Origin: Pelagibacterales bacterium SAG-MED29
GTDB taxonomy: Bacteria > Pseudomonadota > Alphaproteobacteria > Pelagibacterales > Pelagibacteraceae
Reading direction: 5' to 3'
NCBI GenBank assembly: GCA_014653815.1
Contig: JACWDZ010000002.1
Coordinates: 1 to 64,000, forward strand
DNA: 64,000 nt
Both the position numbers and the translations under genes were made by a program. Shown piece after piece: positions 1 to 8,574 of this stretch. How positions within the stretch are numbered: the first letter of the stretch is position 1; every line of letters begins with the position of its first letter. Under the pieces are notes generated by a model, which saw only the letters and a program-made list of their open reading frames with translations, made no database searches and was not told the origin of the DNA.

Positions 1-455
1 ATCAGAAAGCTACAAAAGAAATAGATAGACTTAAAAGCTTTTGGGAGGCAATCGGTAGCAAAGTAAAACTTATGACATTTGAAGATCATGACCATGTTCT
101 CTCAATGACAAGTCATTTACCTCATGCAATTGCTTATAGTATTGTGAGAACAGTTGTTAACAATGACGATAAGTTTAAAAATGACATTATTCAATATAGC
201 GCCAGCGGATTAAGGGATTTTACCCGTATTGCTGCTTCAGACCCTATTATGTGGAGAGATATATTTATTGATAATAGTGAAAATATTTTAAAAGTTTTAA
301 ATAGTTTTTCAGAAAATCTTGAAGAAATTAAAAAAGCTATTCAGAGCAAGAATGGTGAAAAATTAAATAAAATTTTTTCTTCTACAAGGAAATTGAGAAA
401 AGAAATTATAAAAGCAGGCCAAGAAACTGACAAACCAAATTTTGGTAGAAAATAA
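1..455 (+). CDS. tyrA: Prephenate/arogenate dehydrogenase, C-terminal part (cut by window start)
   Basis: The reading frame is already open at base 3, before the ATG at 72 used by the ORF track, so this is the last 150 residues of a longer gene. The helical stretch ending in IGSKVKLM followed by FEDHDHVLSMTSHLPHAIAY is the typical C-terminal dimerisation region of prephenate dehydrogenase, which makes 4-hydroxyphenylpyruvate for tyrosine synthesis. The NAD-binding N-terminal domain lies outside the window. It converges on plsC with a one-base gap. Family assignment is firm; prephenate versus arogenate preference cannot be told. Confidence 0.88.
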   Translation, partial: QKATKEIDRLKSFWEAIGSKVKLMTFEDHDHVLSMTSHLPHAIAYSIVRTVVNNDDKFKNDIIQYSASGLRDFTRIAASDPIMWRDIFIDNSENILKVLNSFSENLEEIKKAIQSKNGEKLNKIFSSTRKLRKEIIKAGQETDKPNFGRK

Positions 456-456
456 A

Positions 457-1164
457 CTATTTAAATTTTTTGATTTCAGAATAAATTTTATTTTCTATTT
501 CTTTGATAAATTCATCATTGTTTTTACCAGGCATTATTGGTTCTAAAAAGGAAATATGAATATCTCCATGATACTTCATAAAACTATTTTTTGGCCAAAT
601 TTTTCCAGAATTTAAAGCAACTGGAATACAAGGTAGATTTAAAGAGTTATAAATTCTTCCGACACCTTTTTTAAAAGAAGTTTCTTCTCCAAACTTTATT
701 CTAGTTCCTTGAGGAAATATTAAAAGAGGTCTATTTTCTTTATCAATTATATTTTTAATTTTATCAAAAAAGTTTAAATTTTCTTTAGTTGTAGTTTCTC
801 TAACAATCGCAATAGAGCCGATTTTTCTTAAATACCAACCAAATAAAGGAATACTTAATAATTCTTTTTTAAGAATAAAAATCGGTGCATTCAAAGGGAT
901 TTGGAGAGCAAAAGTTTCAAACATCGATTGATGAGCTGAAGCTACGAAATATTTATCTGCTTTCTTTAAATTTTCGAGACCATGGAATATAACTTTTGTA
1001 TTTAAGATGCTATGCAAAATTATCACAATATAATTTGCTGAAAGTCTTCCAAAAAATAAAGTAAATTTACTAGGAAGCAATAAAGTTGGGACTGCTAAAA
1101 TGAATATTAAAACAAGTCCTGCATATAAAAAAATATTAAAAACTAAAGATTTTATAAATTGCAT
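457..1164 (-). CDS. plsC: 1-acyl-sn-glycerol-3-phosphate acyltransferase
   Basis: PlsC transfers a fatty acyl chain to lysophosphatidic acid at the inner membrane in phospholipid synthesis. A hydrophobic N-terminal segment (about residues 5-32) is followed by the acyltransferase block AHQSMFE at about 77-83 and by FPQGTR at 150-155, which binds the glycerol phosphate. The usual HX4D box reads HX4E here, a conservative change. The 235-aa length is normal. Its start codon touches the lysA stop (base 1164 is shared), so it is probably translated from the lysA message. The family is clear; the exact acyl donor is not. Confidence 0.88.
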   Translation of the reverse strand: MQFIKSLVFNIFLYAGLVLIFILAVPTLLLPSKFTLFFGRLSANYIVIILHSILNTKVIFHGLENLKKADKYFVASAHQSMFETFALQIPLNAPIFILKKELLSIPLFGWYLRKIGSIAIVRETTTKENLNFFDKIKNIIDKENRPLLIFPQGTRIKFGEETSFKKGVGRIYNSLNLPCIPVALNSGKIWPKNSFMKYHGDIHISFLEPIMPGKNNDEFIKEIENKIYSEIKKFK

Positions 1165-2393
1165 TAAGCGCTTATTAATTTTAGTAAATTTTGTTTCTTT
1201 CTAATAAATTTGAATTTATTTTTATTGACTAAAATTTCAGGAATTAATGGTCTGGTATTATAGTTAGAAGATAAAGATGCCCCGTAGGCACCAACGTTGG
1301 CAATAGCCACAAAATCATTTTCAGAAATTTTTTGATAATTTTTATATTTACCAAATTTACAAGTCGACTCACAAATAGGACCAACAAATTCTATTATTCC
1401 TTTAATTTTTTTGGTAGTTTTTATAACTGGAATAATATCGTGCTGTGCATCGTATAATGCTGGTCTCATAAAATCATTCATACCGGCGTCTAAAATTACG
1501 AATTTTTTATTAGCACCATTTTTAATATACTGAATTTTGCTCACAAGAATACCTGCATTACCAACGATTGATCGTCCTGGCTCAAATATAATTTTACAAT
1601 TTAATTTTTTTGAAAAAGAATGAACGAGATTAGAATATCTTTTAAGATTTATGGGTTTATCTTTCTTGCTATAATTAATTCCAAATCCTCCACCAAGATC
1701 AATGTGCTTAAGATTTAAATCTAGATTTTTTATTAATTTAGATAATACAGTTAAAACTTTTTTATACGGAACGTCTGTTAAAATTTGGCTTCCGATATGA
1801 ACACTTAAGGCATCAAGCTTTATATTTTTCAGTTTTTTTATTTCTTTAAAAAAAAAATAGAAATTTTTGATTGAAATACCAAACTTATTATTTGCCTTTC
1901 CGGTAGAAATTTTTTTGTGAGTTTTAGCATCAATATCAGGATTTAATCTAAATCCAATAGAAACTTTTTTATTTGATTTTTTGGCAATTTTATTAATAAT
2001 TTTGGCTTCACTTTCAGATTCGCAATTTATTAATAATATTTTTTTATTAATTGCGATTTTTAATTCTTCTTCAGTTTTACCTACGCCTGAAAAAACTATT
2101 TTATTTGCTTTAATTCCTGCTTTTAAAGCTTTTAACAGCTCTCCGACAGAGACAACATCTGCACCAGCACCTAATTTTCCTAATGATCTTAGAATAGATA
2201 AATTGCTATTAGATTTTGCAGCGAAGCAAACTAACGGTTTTATTTTCTTAAAAGTGTTAACAAATTTTATATAATTTTCTTTAATTTGATTTTCAGAGTA
2301 GATGTATAAAGGAGTCCCTCCTTTTTTTCCAATATTTGAAACAGATAGTTTCTCAATAAATAAATTTTTACTGACATATCTTATATTTGGCAT
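1164..2393 (-). CDS. lysA: Diaminopimelate decarboxylase
   Basis: Catalyses the last step of lysine synthesis, PLP-dependent decarboxylation of meso-diaminopimelate. The PLP lysine sits in CFAAKSN at about residue 60. The barrel motif VHIGSQI lies near 200, EPGRSIVG near 270, and GPICES with the active-site cysteine contributed across the dimer lies near 340. At 409 aa it has the usual length. It follows argH and a tiny lipoprotein gene in the same direction, the arrangement argH-lipoprotein-lysA known from other alphaproteobacteria. PlsC follows immediately. Confidence 0.95.
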   Translation of the reverse strand: MPNIRYVSKNLFIEKLSVSNIGKKGGTPLYIYSENQIKENYIKFVNTFKKIKPLVCFAAKSNSNLSILRSLGKLGAGADVVSVGELLKALKAGIKANKIVFSGVGKTEEELKIAINKKILLINCESESEAKIINKIAKKSNKKVSIGFRLNPDIDAKTHKKISTGKANNKFGISIKNFYFFFKEIKKLKNIKLDALSVHIGSQILTDVPYKKVLTVLSKLIKNLDLNLKHIDLGGGFGINYSKKDKPINLKRYSNLVHSFSKKLNCKIIFEPGRSIVGNAGILVSKIQYIKNGANKKFVILDAGMNDFMRPALYDAQHDIIPVIKTTKKIKGIIEFVGPICESTCKFGKYKNYQKISENDFVAIANVGAYGASLSSNYNTRPLIPEILVNKNKFKFIRKKQNLLKLISA

Positions 2394-2397
2394 ATAA

Positions 2398-2508
2398 TTA
2401 TAAAATTATTTTGCTTTGCTGAATTTTTCCTTGGTATTCTGGTTGAGATTTTTTTCCACAACCAGCTAAAATTAAAATGCTTATGAATAAAGAGACTATA
2501 ATTTTCAT
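2398..2508 (-). CDS. Small lipoprotein, LptM (YifL)-like, 36 aa
   Basis: Absent from the ORF track because of its length. The minus-strand ORF begins MKIIVSLFISILILAGCGKK: a lysine start, a hydrophobic stretch and the lipobox LAGC, so the mature protein would be a lipidated Cys followed by about 19 residues. Its ATG overlaps the argH TGA as ATGA, and lysA starts 4 bases after its stop, so it is translationally coupled. LptM family proteins, which help assemble the LPS translocon LptDE, sit between argH and lysA in many alphaproteobacteria. The position and lipobox support that family; the short C-terminus gives little to compare. Confidence 0.72.
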   Translation of the reverse strand: MKIIVSLFISILILAGCGKKSQPEYQGKIQQSKIIL

Positions 2509-3893
2509 TTTATTTCCTTTTTATATTTTCTAACCATTATCGCTACATTATTTGAAGCTGTCCCGCCGTAAGATTTTTTTGCATTCATAGAATTTTTTAC
2601 ATTAAGTATTTTAAGAATATTTTTGTCTAAATCTTTATATATCTTTTTTATATCTACCAACGACAATTGATCCAAAGTTTTTTTATTTTTTTCAGCAAAA
2701 TCTACTAACTTTGCAGCTAGACTATATGATTCTCTGAAACTTATATCTTTTTCTTTAACGAGATAGTCAGCAAAATCAGTAGCTGTAGTAAAACCTTTGT
2801 TTGCCATTTTAAACATTTTTTCTTTTATGGGTTTAACAGCGTTAATTAATTCTCCACTCAGAATTAAAGTATCTTTTAAAGTATCATAACCTTCAAAGAC
2901 TAATATTTTGTCATCCTGCAAATCTTTAAAGTATGACATAGGAAGACCTTTCATTATTGTAAGCATAGAATTTAATTTTCCATAATTAATTCCAACTCTT
3001 CCTCTTATTAACTCAGCAGGATCAGGATTCTTTTTTTGAGGCATAATCGATGAGCCTGTTAACATGCTGTCATTAAAATCTATTAAATTAAAAGCATCTG
3101 AATTAAAAATTATAAAATCTTCTGCTAATCTAGATAAGTGCATTGCGCATATAGCTGAGGAATATAAAAAATCAATAGCAAAATCTCTATCAGACACGGA
3201 GTCTATTGAATTATCAGTTGGTTTTTTAAAACCAAGTTTTTTTGCTGTATATTTTCTATCTATTTTGTAAGAGGTGCCCGACAAGGCTGCTGAGCCTAGC
3301 GGGCATTCATCTAGAAGATCAATATTATTTTCAAATCTTTTTTTATCTCTTTTTAACATTTCATAATAAGCCAAAAGATGATGTGCAAATGAAATTGGTT
3401 GAGCATTTTTTAAGTGGGTAAGTCCTGGCATTACAGTTTCAGTATTTTTTTCAGCTTTTCTTAAAATAAATTTCATAACTAGAGAGATATGTCTTAAAAT
3501 ATCTTTTGTGGAATCTTTAACCCACAATTTAAAATCAGTTACTACTTGGTCATTTCTTGATCTGGCTGTATGCATATAGCCAGCAGTTGGCCCTATAATT
3601 TCAAATAATTTTTTTTCTATATTTAAATGAATATCTTCAAATTTTTCTTGAAAGTTAAATTGCCCTTTATCAATTTGAGACTTAATCTTATTAAGCCCAT
3701 TAACAATTTTTTTTCCATCAGTGCTATGAATTATTTTTTGTTTTACTAGCATTTGAACATGTACGATAGAAGCAACTATATCCTGTTTATAGAGTCTTTT
3801 ATCTACATTTATTGATGATCCAATTCTTTGAAAGGACTTAGAGGTCTTACCTTTAAATCTATTTGACCATATAGTTTTATTTTTATTTTTCAT
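2505..3893 (-). CDS. argH: Argininosuccinate lyase
   Basis: Splits argininosuccinate into arginine and fumarate, the last step of arginine synthesis. The fumarase/aspartase superfamily signature GSSIMPQKKNPD is at residues 280-291, with RSRNDQV at 111-117 and GLTHLKNAQP at 157-166 supplying other active-site residues. The 462-aa length is standard. It is divergent from the TlpA-like gene with only about 30 bases between the starts, and heads the argH-lipoprotein-lysA-plsC series, each gene overlapping or nearly touching the next. Confidence 0.96.
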   Translation of the reverse strand: MKNKNKTIWSNRFKGKTSKSFQRIGSSINVDKRLYKQDIVASIVHVQMLVKQKIIHSTDGKKIVNGLNKIKSQIDKGQFNFQEKFEDIHLNIEKKLFEIIGPTAGYMHTARSRNDQVVTDFKLWVKDSTKDILRHISLVMKFILRKAEKNTETVMPGLTHLKNAQPISFAHHLLAYYEMLKRDKKRFENNIDLLDECPLGSAALSGTSYKIDRKYTAKKLGFKKPTDNSIDSVSDRDFAIDFLYSSAICAMHLSRLAEDFIIFNSDAFNLIDFNDSMLTGSSIMPQKKNPDPAELIRGRVGINYGKLNSMLTIMKGLPMSYFKDLQDDKILVFEGYDTLKDTLILSGELINAVKPIKEKMFKMANKGFTTATDFADYLVKEKDISFRESYSLAAKLVDFAEKNKKTLDQLSLVDIKKIYKDLDKNILKILNVKNSMNAKKSYGGTASNNVAIMVRKYKKEIK

Positions 3894-3923
3894 TTTACTG
3901 TGTTAATTTTAATTTAAATTAAT

Positions 3924-4451
3924 ATGAAAATTAGTAAATCTTTTAAAATCTATATTCACATAATATTTGTATTTTTAATCACCAAAAACCTTTTTGCTAG
4001 TGATGATTTTTCTAAAAATATAGTTATTCACGAAAAACCAAAGGTAATTAAAGAACTTAAATTTAAAGATTTTAATCTTCAAGACGTTGATCTAACGAAT
4101 AAAAAAGGCAACATCATGATAATTAATTTTTGGGCTTCTTGGTGTATGCCATGTAGAAGAGAAATGCCTTCTTTAGAGAAGCTTAGTCACAAATACCCAG
4201 AAATTAAAGTTTACGCTATAAATATGGAAAAACCCAATAAACTTATAGCTAAAGATTTTTTTCAAAGCATAGGAGTAGCAAGCTTAGATATTTATTTTGA
4301 TCCAGATTTTAAATTGGTAAAACAATTTAAAATGAGAGGTTTACCAATAAGTATATTAATAGATAAAAATGGAAAAGAATTCGGAAGAGTTGTTGGAGAA
4401 ATTAACTTTATGAATAAAGATTTTATAGAATTATTAAAACGATATATTTAA
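3924..4451 (+). CDS. TlpA-like thioredoxin-fold thiol-disulfide oxidoreductase
   Basis: An uncleaved anchor or signal peptide at about residues 8-25 puts the domain in the periplasm. The redox site reads WCMPC at 73-77 inside INFWASWCMPCRRE, and the cis-proline region is RGLPISILID near 137. This is the TlpA/ResA/CcmG group of membrane-anchored reductases, which keep periplasmic cysteines reduced, often for cytochrome c or copper-site assembly. Its place opposite argH is common in alphaproteobacteria. The specific client cannot be read from the sequence. Confidence 0.85.
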   Translation: MKISKSFKIYIHIIFVFLITKNLFASDDFSKNIVIHEKPKVIKELKFKDFNLQDVDLTNKKGNIMIINFWASWCMPCRREMPSLEKLSHKYPEIKVYAINMEKPNKLIAKDFFQSIGVASLDIYFDPDFKLVKQFKMRGLPISILIDKNGKEFGRVVGEINFMNKDFIELLKRYI

Positions 4452-4460
4452 TTTTTACAT

Positions 4461-5114
4461 ATGAAATACTCATTAAATACAATTATTTTAGAACCGCTAT
4501 CAAAAGCAAAACCTAAAAATGCTGTAATACTTTGTCACGGTTATGGTGGCGACGGAAAAGATATTTCTATTCTTGCAGGTTACTGGAAAGCTTATTTGCC
4601 AGACACAATATTCATTTGTCCTGATGCTCCTGAAAAATGCGATGCAAGCCCATCAGGGTTTCAATGGTTTGGTTTAATAGATGAAACTCCTGAACAAATT
4701 TTATCTAAATCTTTAGTTGCTGAAATTAAATTAAACAAACTTATTGATGAAGTTAAAGAAAAAAATCATTTATCAGCTAATCAAATTGTGATTGGTGGAT
4801 TTAGTCAAGGATGTATGATTAGTTTACAAACAGGGATTAAGCGAAAAGATAAAATTAATTCAATCATAGGATATTCTGGTAAAATTATAGATATAGAACA
4901 TTTAGGTAAAAACATTGTTTCAAGACCAAATATCATCTTGATGCATGGAGACAAAGATCAAATTGTTCCAATTGATGGATTGCTAGAAGCTAAGAGCTTT
5001 TTTAGTAAAAATAATTATGAGATAGAAACAAAAATTTTTAAAAATTGCGAACATCGAATACCTATCGAAGGATCAAGTTTAGGCTTGCAATTTATAAAGA
5101 AACATTTGTATTAG
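4461..5114 (+). CDS. Alpha/beta hydrolase, phospholipase/carboxylesterase family
   Basis: A 217-aa single-domain esterase of the Abhydrolase_2 type. The oxyanion-side motif LCHGYGGDG is at about 24-32, the nucleophile elbow GFSQG at 113-117 (Ser115), the acid in HGDKDQIVP (Asp166) and the histidine at CEHRIP (His198), so the full catalytic triad is present. There is no signal peptide, so it acts in the cytoplasm. It starts 9 bases after the thioredoxin gene and is probably co-transcribed with it. The natural ester substrate is unknown. Confidence 0.82.
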   Translation: MKYSLNTIILEPLSKAKPKNAVILCHGYGGDGKDISILAGYWKAYLPDTIFICPDAPEKCDASPSGFQWFGLIDETPEQILSKSLVAEIKLNKLIDEVKEKNHLSANQIVIGGFSQGCMISLQTGIKRKDKINSIIGYSGKIIDIEHLGKNIVSRPNIILMHGDKDQIVPIDGLLEAKSFFSKNNYEIETKIFKNCEHRIPIEGSSLGLQFIKKHLY

Positions 5115-5180
5115 TTTATTTAGGTTACCGCAGCATAATTATAACTTGATATAATTTTCTGTTTCAGTTAGCTTTCACCA

Positions 5181-5750
5181 ATGATTATTTCTTCATTGGA
5201 TAAAGTCCCGCTAGAAAAATGCCCAGCATTAGTTCTTAATGCTGACTTTAGACCTTTGAGCTATTATCCTCTTTCATTATGGTGTTGGCAAGATACTGTA
5301 AAGTCAGTTTTTTTAGATCGAGTTAGCATTGTTTCAAACTATAAACGTAAAATTAGAAGTCCTTCATTTGAAATGAATTTACCAAGTGTTATTGCTTTGA
5401 AAAATTTTGTTCAACCTTCTGACAACCCAAATTTTACTAGGTTTAATGTTTTCTTAAGAGATAAATTTACATGTCAGTATTGCGGAGACAAAAAAGATTT
5501 AACATTTGATCATTTATTACCAAAATCTAAAGGTGGCCTTACAGACTGGAATAACGTTGTTACAGCTTGTTCAAATTGTAATGTAAAGAAAGGCGGAAAG
5601 CTTTATGAGCATTGTGATTTAAAACTGGCTACTCGACCTTATGCCCCAACCGTTGAAGATTTGCATAAGAATGGAAGAAATTTTCCTCCAAACTTTCTTC
5701 ATGAAAGTTGGATGGACTATTTATACTGGGATATAGAGCTAGAACCTTAA
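5181..5750 (+). CDS. HNH endonuclease family protein
   Basis: The C-terminal half holds a complete HNH module: FTCQYCG (Cys98, Cys101), LTFDHLLPKSKGG (Asp110-His111), WNNVVTACSNCN (Cys130, Cys133). The two CxxC pairs bind a structural zinc and the DH...N residues form the nuclease site. The N-terminal 80 residues (ALVLNADFRPLSYYPLS) match the extended version of this family common in free-living alphaproteobacteria as a single chromosomal gene rather than as part of a restriction locus. No methylase or mobile element is next to it. Biological role unknown. It ends exactly where coq7 ends on the other strand. Confidence 0.85.
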   Translation: MIISSLDKVPLEKCPALVLNADFRPLSYYPLSLWCWQDTVKSVFLDRVSIVSNYKRKIRSPSFEMNLPSVIALKNFVQPSDNPNFTRFNVFLRDKFTCQYCGDKKDLTFDHLLPKSKGGLTDWNNVVTACSNCNVKKGGKLYEHCDLKLATRPYAPTVEDLHKNGRNFPPNFLHESWMDYLYWDIELEP

Positions 5751-6284
5751 TTAAATTTTTTCTGATATTGTTATAGCAATGCGCGATGAAGTTTTAATTA
5801 CTTTATCTAATAAACCAAATAAACCTTTTTTCGTAGCACCGTTATCGTAAGCGATATCTTTATGATGCAATTCATCTTCTCTGAATTTCATTATCTTATC
5901 TTTTAATTTTTTTTCATCTTTTCCAAGTTTAAAAGTTTGATCTTTATAGTGACCATCAATTACTTCTTCTACTGAGGCAGTACAAAGCATAGCAGCTTTT
6001 TCACCAAGCATTGCAGTTCCGAATCCTAAAGTAACACCCATTACATCCCATAAGGGAAGAAGTTTGGTTGGTTGTATATTTCTTTTCTTAATTTCATTAT
6101 CAAAATATTCGTAGTGTTCTTTTTCATGTTCTTTCATATCTTCAATTTTTCTTTTAAGCGAAGGGTTTTGCTTAAATGTTTTCAAAGCGAGCAATTGGCC
6201 TTCATAAATTTTTATAGCACCGCGTTCACCAGCATGATCTACCCTAATGATTTCTTCTAAAGTTTTCTTATTTGTTTTGTCCAT
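5751..6284 (-). CDS. coq7: Demethoxyubiquinone hydroxylase
   Basis: Coq7 is a di-iron monooxygenase that hydroxylates 2-octaprenyl-3-methyl-6-methoxy-1,4-benzoquinol in ubiquinone synthesis. The carboxylate/histidine ligands are visible in RVDHAGERGA (Glu20), HEKEHYEYF (about 53-61), EEVIDGHY (about 105-112) and REDELHHKD (about 134-142). At 177 aa it is the short Coq7 form. Its first 17 bases overlap the end of dsbB, so it is the last gene of a leftward YqaA-dsbB-coq7 series. Confidence 0.93.
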   Translation of the reverse strand: MDKTNKKTLEEIIRVDHAGERGAIKIYEGQLLALKTFKQNPSLKRKIEDMKEHEKEHYEYFDNEIKKRNIQPTKLLPLWDVMGVTLGFGTAMLGEKAAMLCTASVEEVIDGHYKDQTFKLGKDEKKLKDKIMKFREDELHHKDIAYDNGATKKGLFGLLDKVIKTSSRIAITISEKI

Positions 6285-6750
6285 AATTTTTAATCACCTT
6301 GAGCATAATACCACTTAGCAAAATAGATATAATTGTATTTATTGTAGCAAGTGAAAGACCTAAAAATCTAAAAGTAACATCTTTACAACTGATTGGAGCA
6401 TTTTCCAATTGTTTTAATAGTTGTTCCGTAGACAAAGCGTCCTTTGAACCACCTAAATTACAAACAAACGATTCTTTAAAAAATTCTTGTTCTATACCTA
6501 CGTGATAAAATGAAATAATAGCTCCAAATATAAAAAATAATAAGACAATTCCAGCAATAATCTTCTTAAATCTATTCAAAATAAATATTAAGGAAATAAG
6601 TATTACTGAAGCTAGATAAGGAATCCTCTCAATTAAACATAAGTTACAAGGTTTATACCCCAAAATATATTGTATGAAATAAGCTATTGATAATGATAGA
6701 ATACAAAAAATTAGAACTCTGTTTAATATAAGCTTATTATTTTCAAACAT
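6268..6750 (-). CDS. dsbB: Disulfide bond formation protein B family
   Basis: DsbB reoxidises the periplasmic oxidase DsbA by passing electrons to ubiquinone. Four hydrophobic helices can be traced (about 10-28, 45-58, 64-82, 130-150). The first periplasmic loop has CNLC (Cys35, Cys38) after GYKP, and the second loop carries Cys97 and Cys122, the pair that meets DsbA. The 160-aa length fits. Base 6750 is shared with the upstream stop (TAATG), and the gene overlaps coq7 by 17 bases; a link with ubiquinone synthesis is reasonable since DsbB uses quinone. Confidence 0.87.
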   Translation of the reverse strand: MFENNKLILNRVLIFCILSLSIAYFIQYILGYKPCNLCLIERIPYLASVILISLIFILNRFKKIIAGIVLLFFIFGAIISFYHVGIEQEFFKESFVCNLGGSKDALSTEQLLKQLENAPISCKDVTFRFLGLSLATINTIISILLSGIMLKVIKNYGQNK

Positions 6751-7349
6751 TAATTATAGACAATATACAAGACAATCGCTAAAATTATAATAAATATTCC
6801 TGCTAACGTAAACCATAGCGCACCTTTTTTTTCGATAAAGTTACCAAATTTTTGACCAAAGAGATTTGTAAAATATGCGACTAAAAAAAAACGTAATCCT
6901 CTAGTAAAAAGACAAATTAAAAAGAAAACTGGAAGATTATAACTCATGACCCCACTTGTTATGGTAAAAACTTTAAAAGGCAAAGGAGTAAATCCTGCTA
7001 AAAACATTATGCCAAGCCAGGCTAAAAAACCTTTCTTAGTTGACATAGTATCTTGCATTTCAAACACTTTTTCTTCGTAACCATAAAACTCAATAATAAC
7101 CATTGAGACATCTAAAAACAAAACTCCTAACATGTAACCAAATAATCCTCCTAAAACTGAGCCAAAGGTAGCAATTAGAAATATTTTAATATAATCATCT
7201 CTTTTAGCTACTACCATTGGAACGATCATCAAGTCTGGCGGCACAGGAAAAAAGAAACTTTCAATAAATGATACAAAACCTAAGAGAGGCTTTGAAAATT
7301 TATGTCTGGCAAGCTCTACACATCTATCGTATAATTTTTTTAAAATCAT
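6750..7349 (-). CDS. YqaA/DedA (SNARE-associated) family membrane protein
   Basis: The ORF track begins at 7427, but I start at MILKKLYDRC (base 7349), giving 199 aa, because the extra 26 residues are antisense to the small ORF on the other strand and do not look like this family. The core FIESFFFPVPPDLMIVPMV is the amphipathic re-entrant motif of the YqaA/DedA/VTT group, followed by GSVLGGLFGYMLG and GFTPLPFKVFTITSG, with a final helix at the C-terminus. These proteins act in membrane lipid handling, probably lipid scrambling. First gene of the series with dsbB and coq7. Confidence 0.8.
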   Translation of the reverse strand: MILKKLYDRCVELARHKFSKPLLGFVSFIESFFFPVPPDLMIVPMVVAKRDDYIKIFLIATFGSVLGGLFGYMLGVLFLDVSMVIIEFYGYEEKVFEMQDTMSTKKGFLAWLGIMFLAGFTPLPFKVFTITSGVMSYNLPVFFLICLFTRGLRFFLVAYFTNLFGQKFGNFIEKKGALWFTLAGIFIIILAIVLYIVYN

Positions 7350-7533
7350 GAATTTAAAATGCACAATACTCAGGTACCTGGCAAGTTTAATATTATCCAC
7401 GGTTGTTATATATGTGATAGTGATCATTGCTGGATTATTTGGTGCTGATTATGGATTTTCTCCTGGAGAAATCTTTATTATCTGGATATTAATGGCGATC
7501 TTAATAAATCAGAGTGTAACTTGGAAAAAGTAG
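7348..7533 (+). CDS. Small membrane protein of unknown function, 61 aa
   Basis: Two hydrophobic segments (about residues 10-32 and 42-55) are separated by a short FGADYGFSPGE turn, so a two-helix hairpin in the membrane is likely. The ORF ends 6 bases before the next gene and runs in the same direction. Its ATG overlaps the ATG of the divergent YqaA-like gene within TCATGA, which is unusual. No Shine-Dalgarno is obvious and no other in-frame ATG exists. I do not recognise a family. The coding call rests on the regular hydrophobic pattern and the tight spacing. Confidence 0.5.
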   Translation: MNLKCTILRYLASLILSTVVIYVIVIIAGLFGADYGFSPGEIFIIWILMAILINQSVTWKK

Positions 7534-7539
7534 ATTCTA

Positions 7540-8559
7540 ATGAGTGAAACAATAGATATAAAAACAAAAAAGATTATACCCTCAGGTTTAACCAACAAGT
7601 TTGAAAAATCTTTAGTCTTGGAAAGTCTTGAGCAAAATATACTCTTTCACTGGGATACGTGGGGTAAATTTCAACAAGCTTGGACTAGTCGGGCCTATAG
7701 ATCCTTCAAAGATTTAGATAAGTATTTACTTTTAATATATTTAATTAATGATAATTGGCAGACTTTAGCAGGAAAATTTCAATATTTATCAATGGATGAA
7801 TTCTATGACTCAGAAAGTATTATAATAGATAAGATTAACTTAATTCAAATATCAAATGATTTAAAAATCCCAAAAGAAACAATTAGAAGAAAAGTTAATG
7901 AATTACAGCATTCTGATATTCTAAAAAGGGAAGGTAAATCTATTATCTTTAATAGAAAAGGAATACAAACCCAAAAACCAAATGACATGATTGAATTACT
8001 TTCAATTTTTATAGAAAAAAAATCAAAAGCATTAAAAGGTCAAGATTGGTTTGGTGAGCAATTATCAAAAGATTATATTAAAAGATTTATAAAGAAATAT
8101 TTTACAATAGTTTGGTTAAGATTTTTTAAGATGCAAATACCTTTTTTAACAAGACATAGAAATGTTTTTAGGGATCTAGAAACCTGGATAGTCTGGGGGA
8201 ATATAGGTCTTAGTCATCAATATCATTTAGCAAAAGCGGCTGAAAAAAATTTAGTAACTTCAGAAATTACACTTAAAAGTTATTATTCTAATGTTGCAGA
8301 TGTGAAAATTGATAGGGGGGTAAATGCTTCATCTATAGCTGATATTTCATCAATACCCAGAGCAACAGTAATTAGAAAATTAAAATGGCTGGTTTCGCAA
8401 AAAGCTATTAAAAAAAATAAAAATTTAGAATATCAAATGAAAAAAGGTGGTAAGCTAAATAGTAAAATTTCAGAGAATTTTATGTTAAATCAACACAGTG
8501 TTGCTGAATTTTTAACTGATATTTTTGATTTAATGAAAAATTCAGAATTTAAATTATAA
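7540..8559 (+). CDS. Putative regulator with two winged-helix domains
   Basis: I do not recognise this 339-aa protein by name. Two helix-turn-helix segments stand out: IQISNDLKIPKETIRRKVNE followed by a basic wing (ILKREGKSIIF) at about residues 105-143, and SIADISSIPRATVIRKLKWL with a second wing (KAIKKNKNLEY) at about 260-300. Both have MarR/GntR-like recognition-helix character. The region between has no membrane helix and no known ligand domain that I can see. It is 6 bases after the small membrane protein and 15 before the BASS transporter, so it could regulate that cluster. DNA binding is inferred from these motifs only. Confidence 0.6.
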   Translation: MSETIDIKTKKIIPSGLTNKFEKSLVLESLEQNILFHWDTWGKFQQAWTSRAYRSFKDLDKYLLLIYLINDNWQTLAGKFQYLSMDEFYDSESIIIDKINLIQISNDLKIPKETIRRKVNELQHSDILKREGKSIIFNRKGIQTQKPNDMIELLSIFIEKKSKALKGQDWFGEQLSKDYIKRFIKKYFTIVWLRFFKMQIPFLTRHRNVFRDLETWIVWGNIGLSHQYHLAKAAEKNLVTSEITLKSYYSNVADVKIDRGVNASSIADISSIPRATVIRKLKWLVSQKAIKKNKNLEYQMKKGGKLNSKISENFMLNQHSVAEFLTDIFDLMKNSEFKL

Positions 8560-8574
8560 ATATTTTTTAAGATT

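Noticed and set aside
7350-7427. N-terminal 26-residue extension of the YqaA-like ORF
   Set aside because: Unrelated to the family start and antisense to the small membrane protein ORF.
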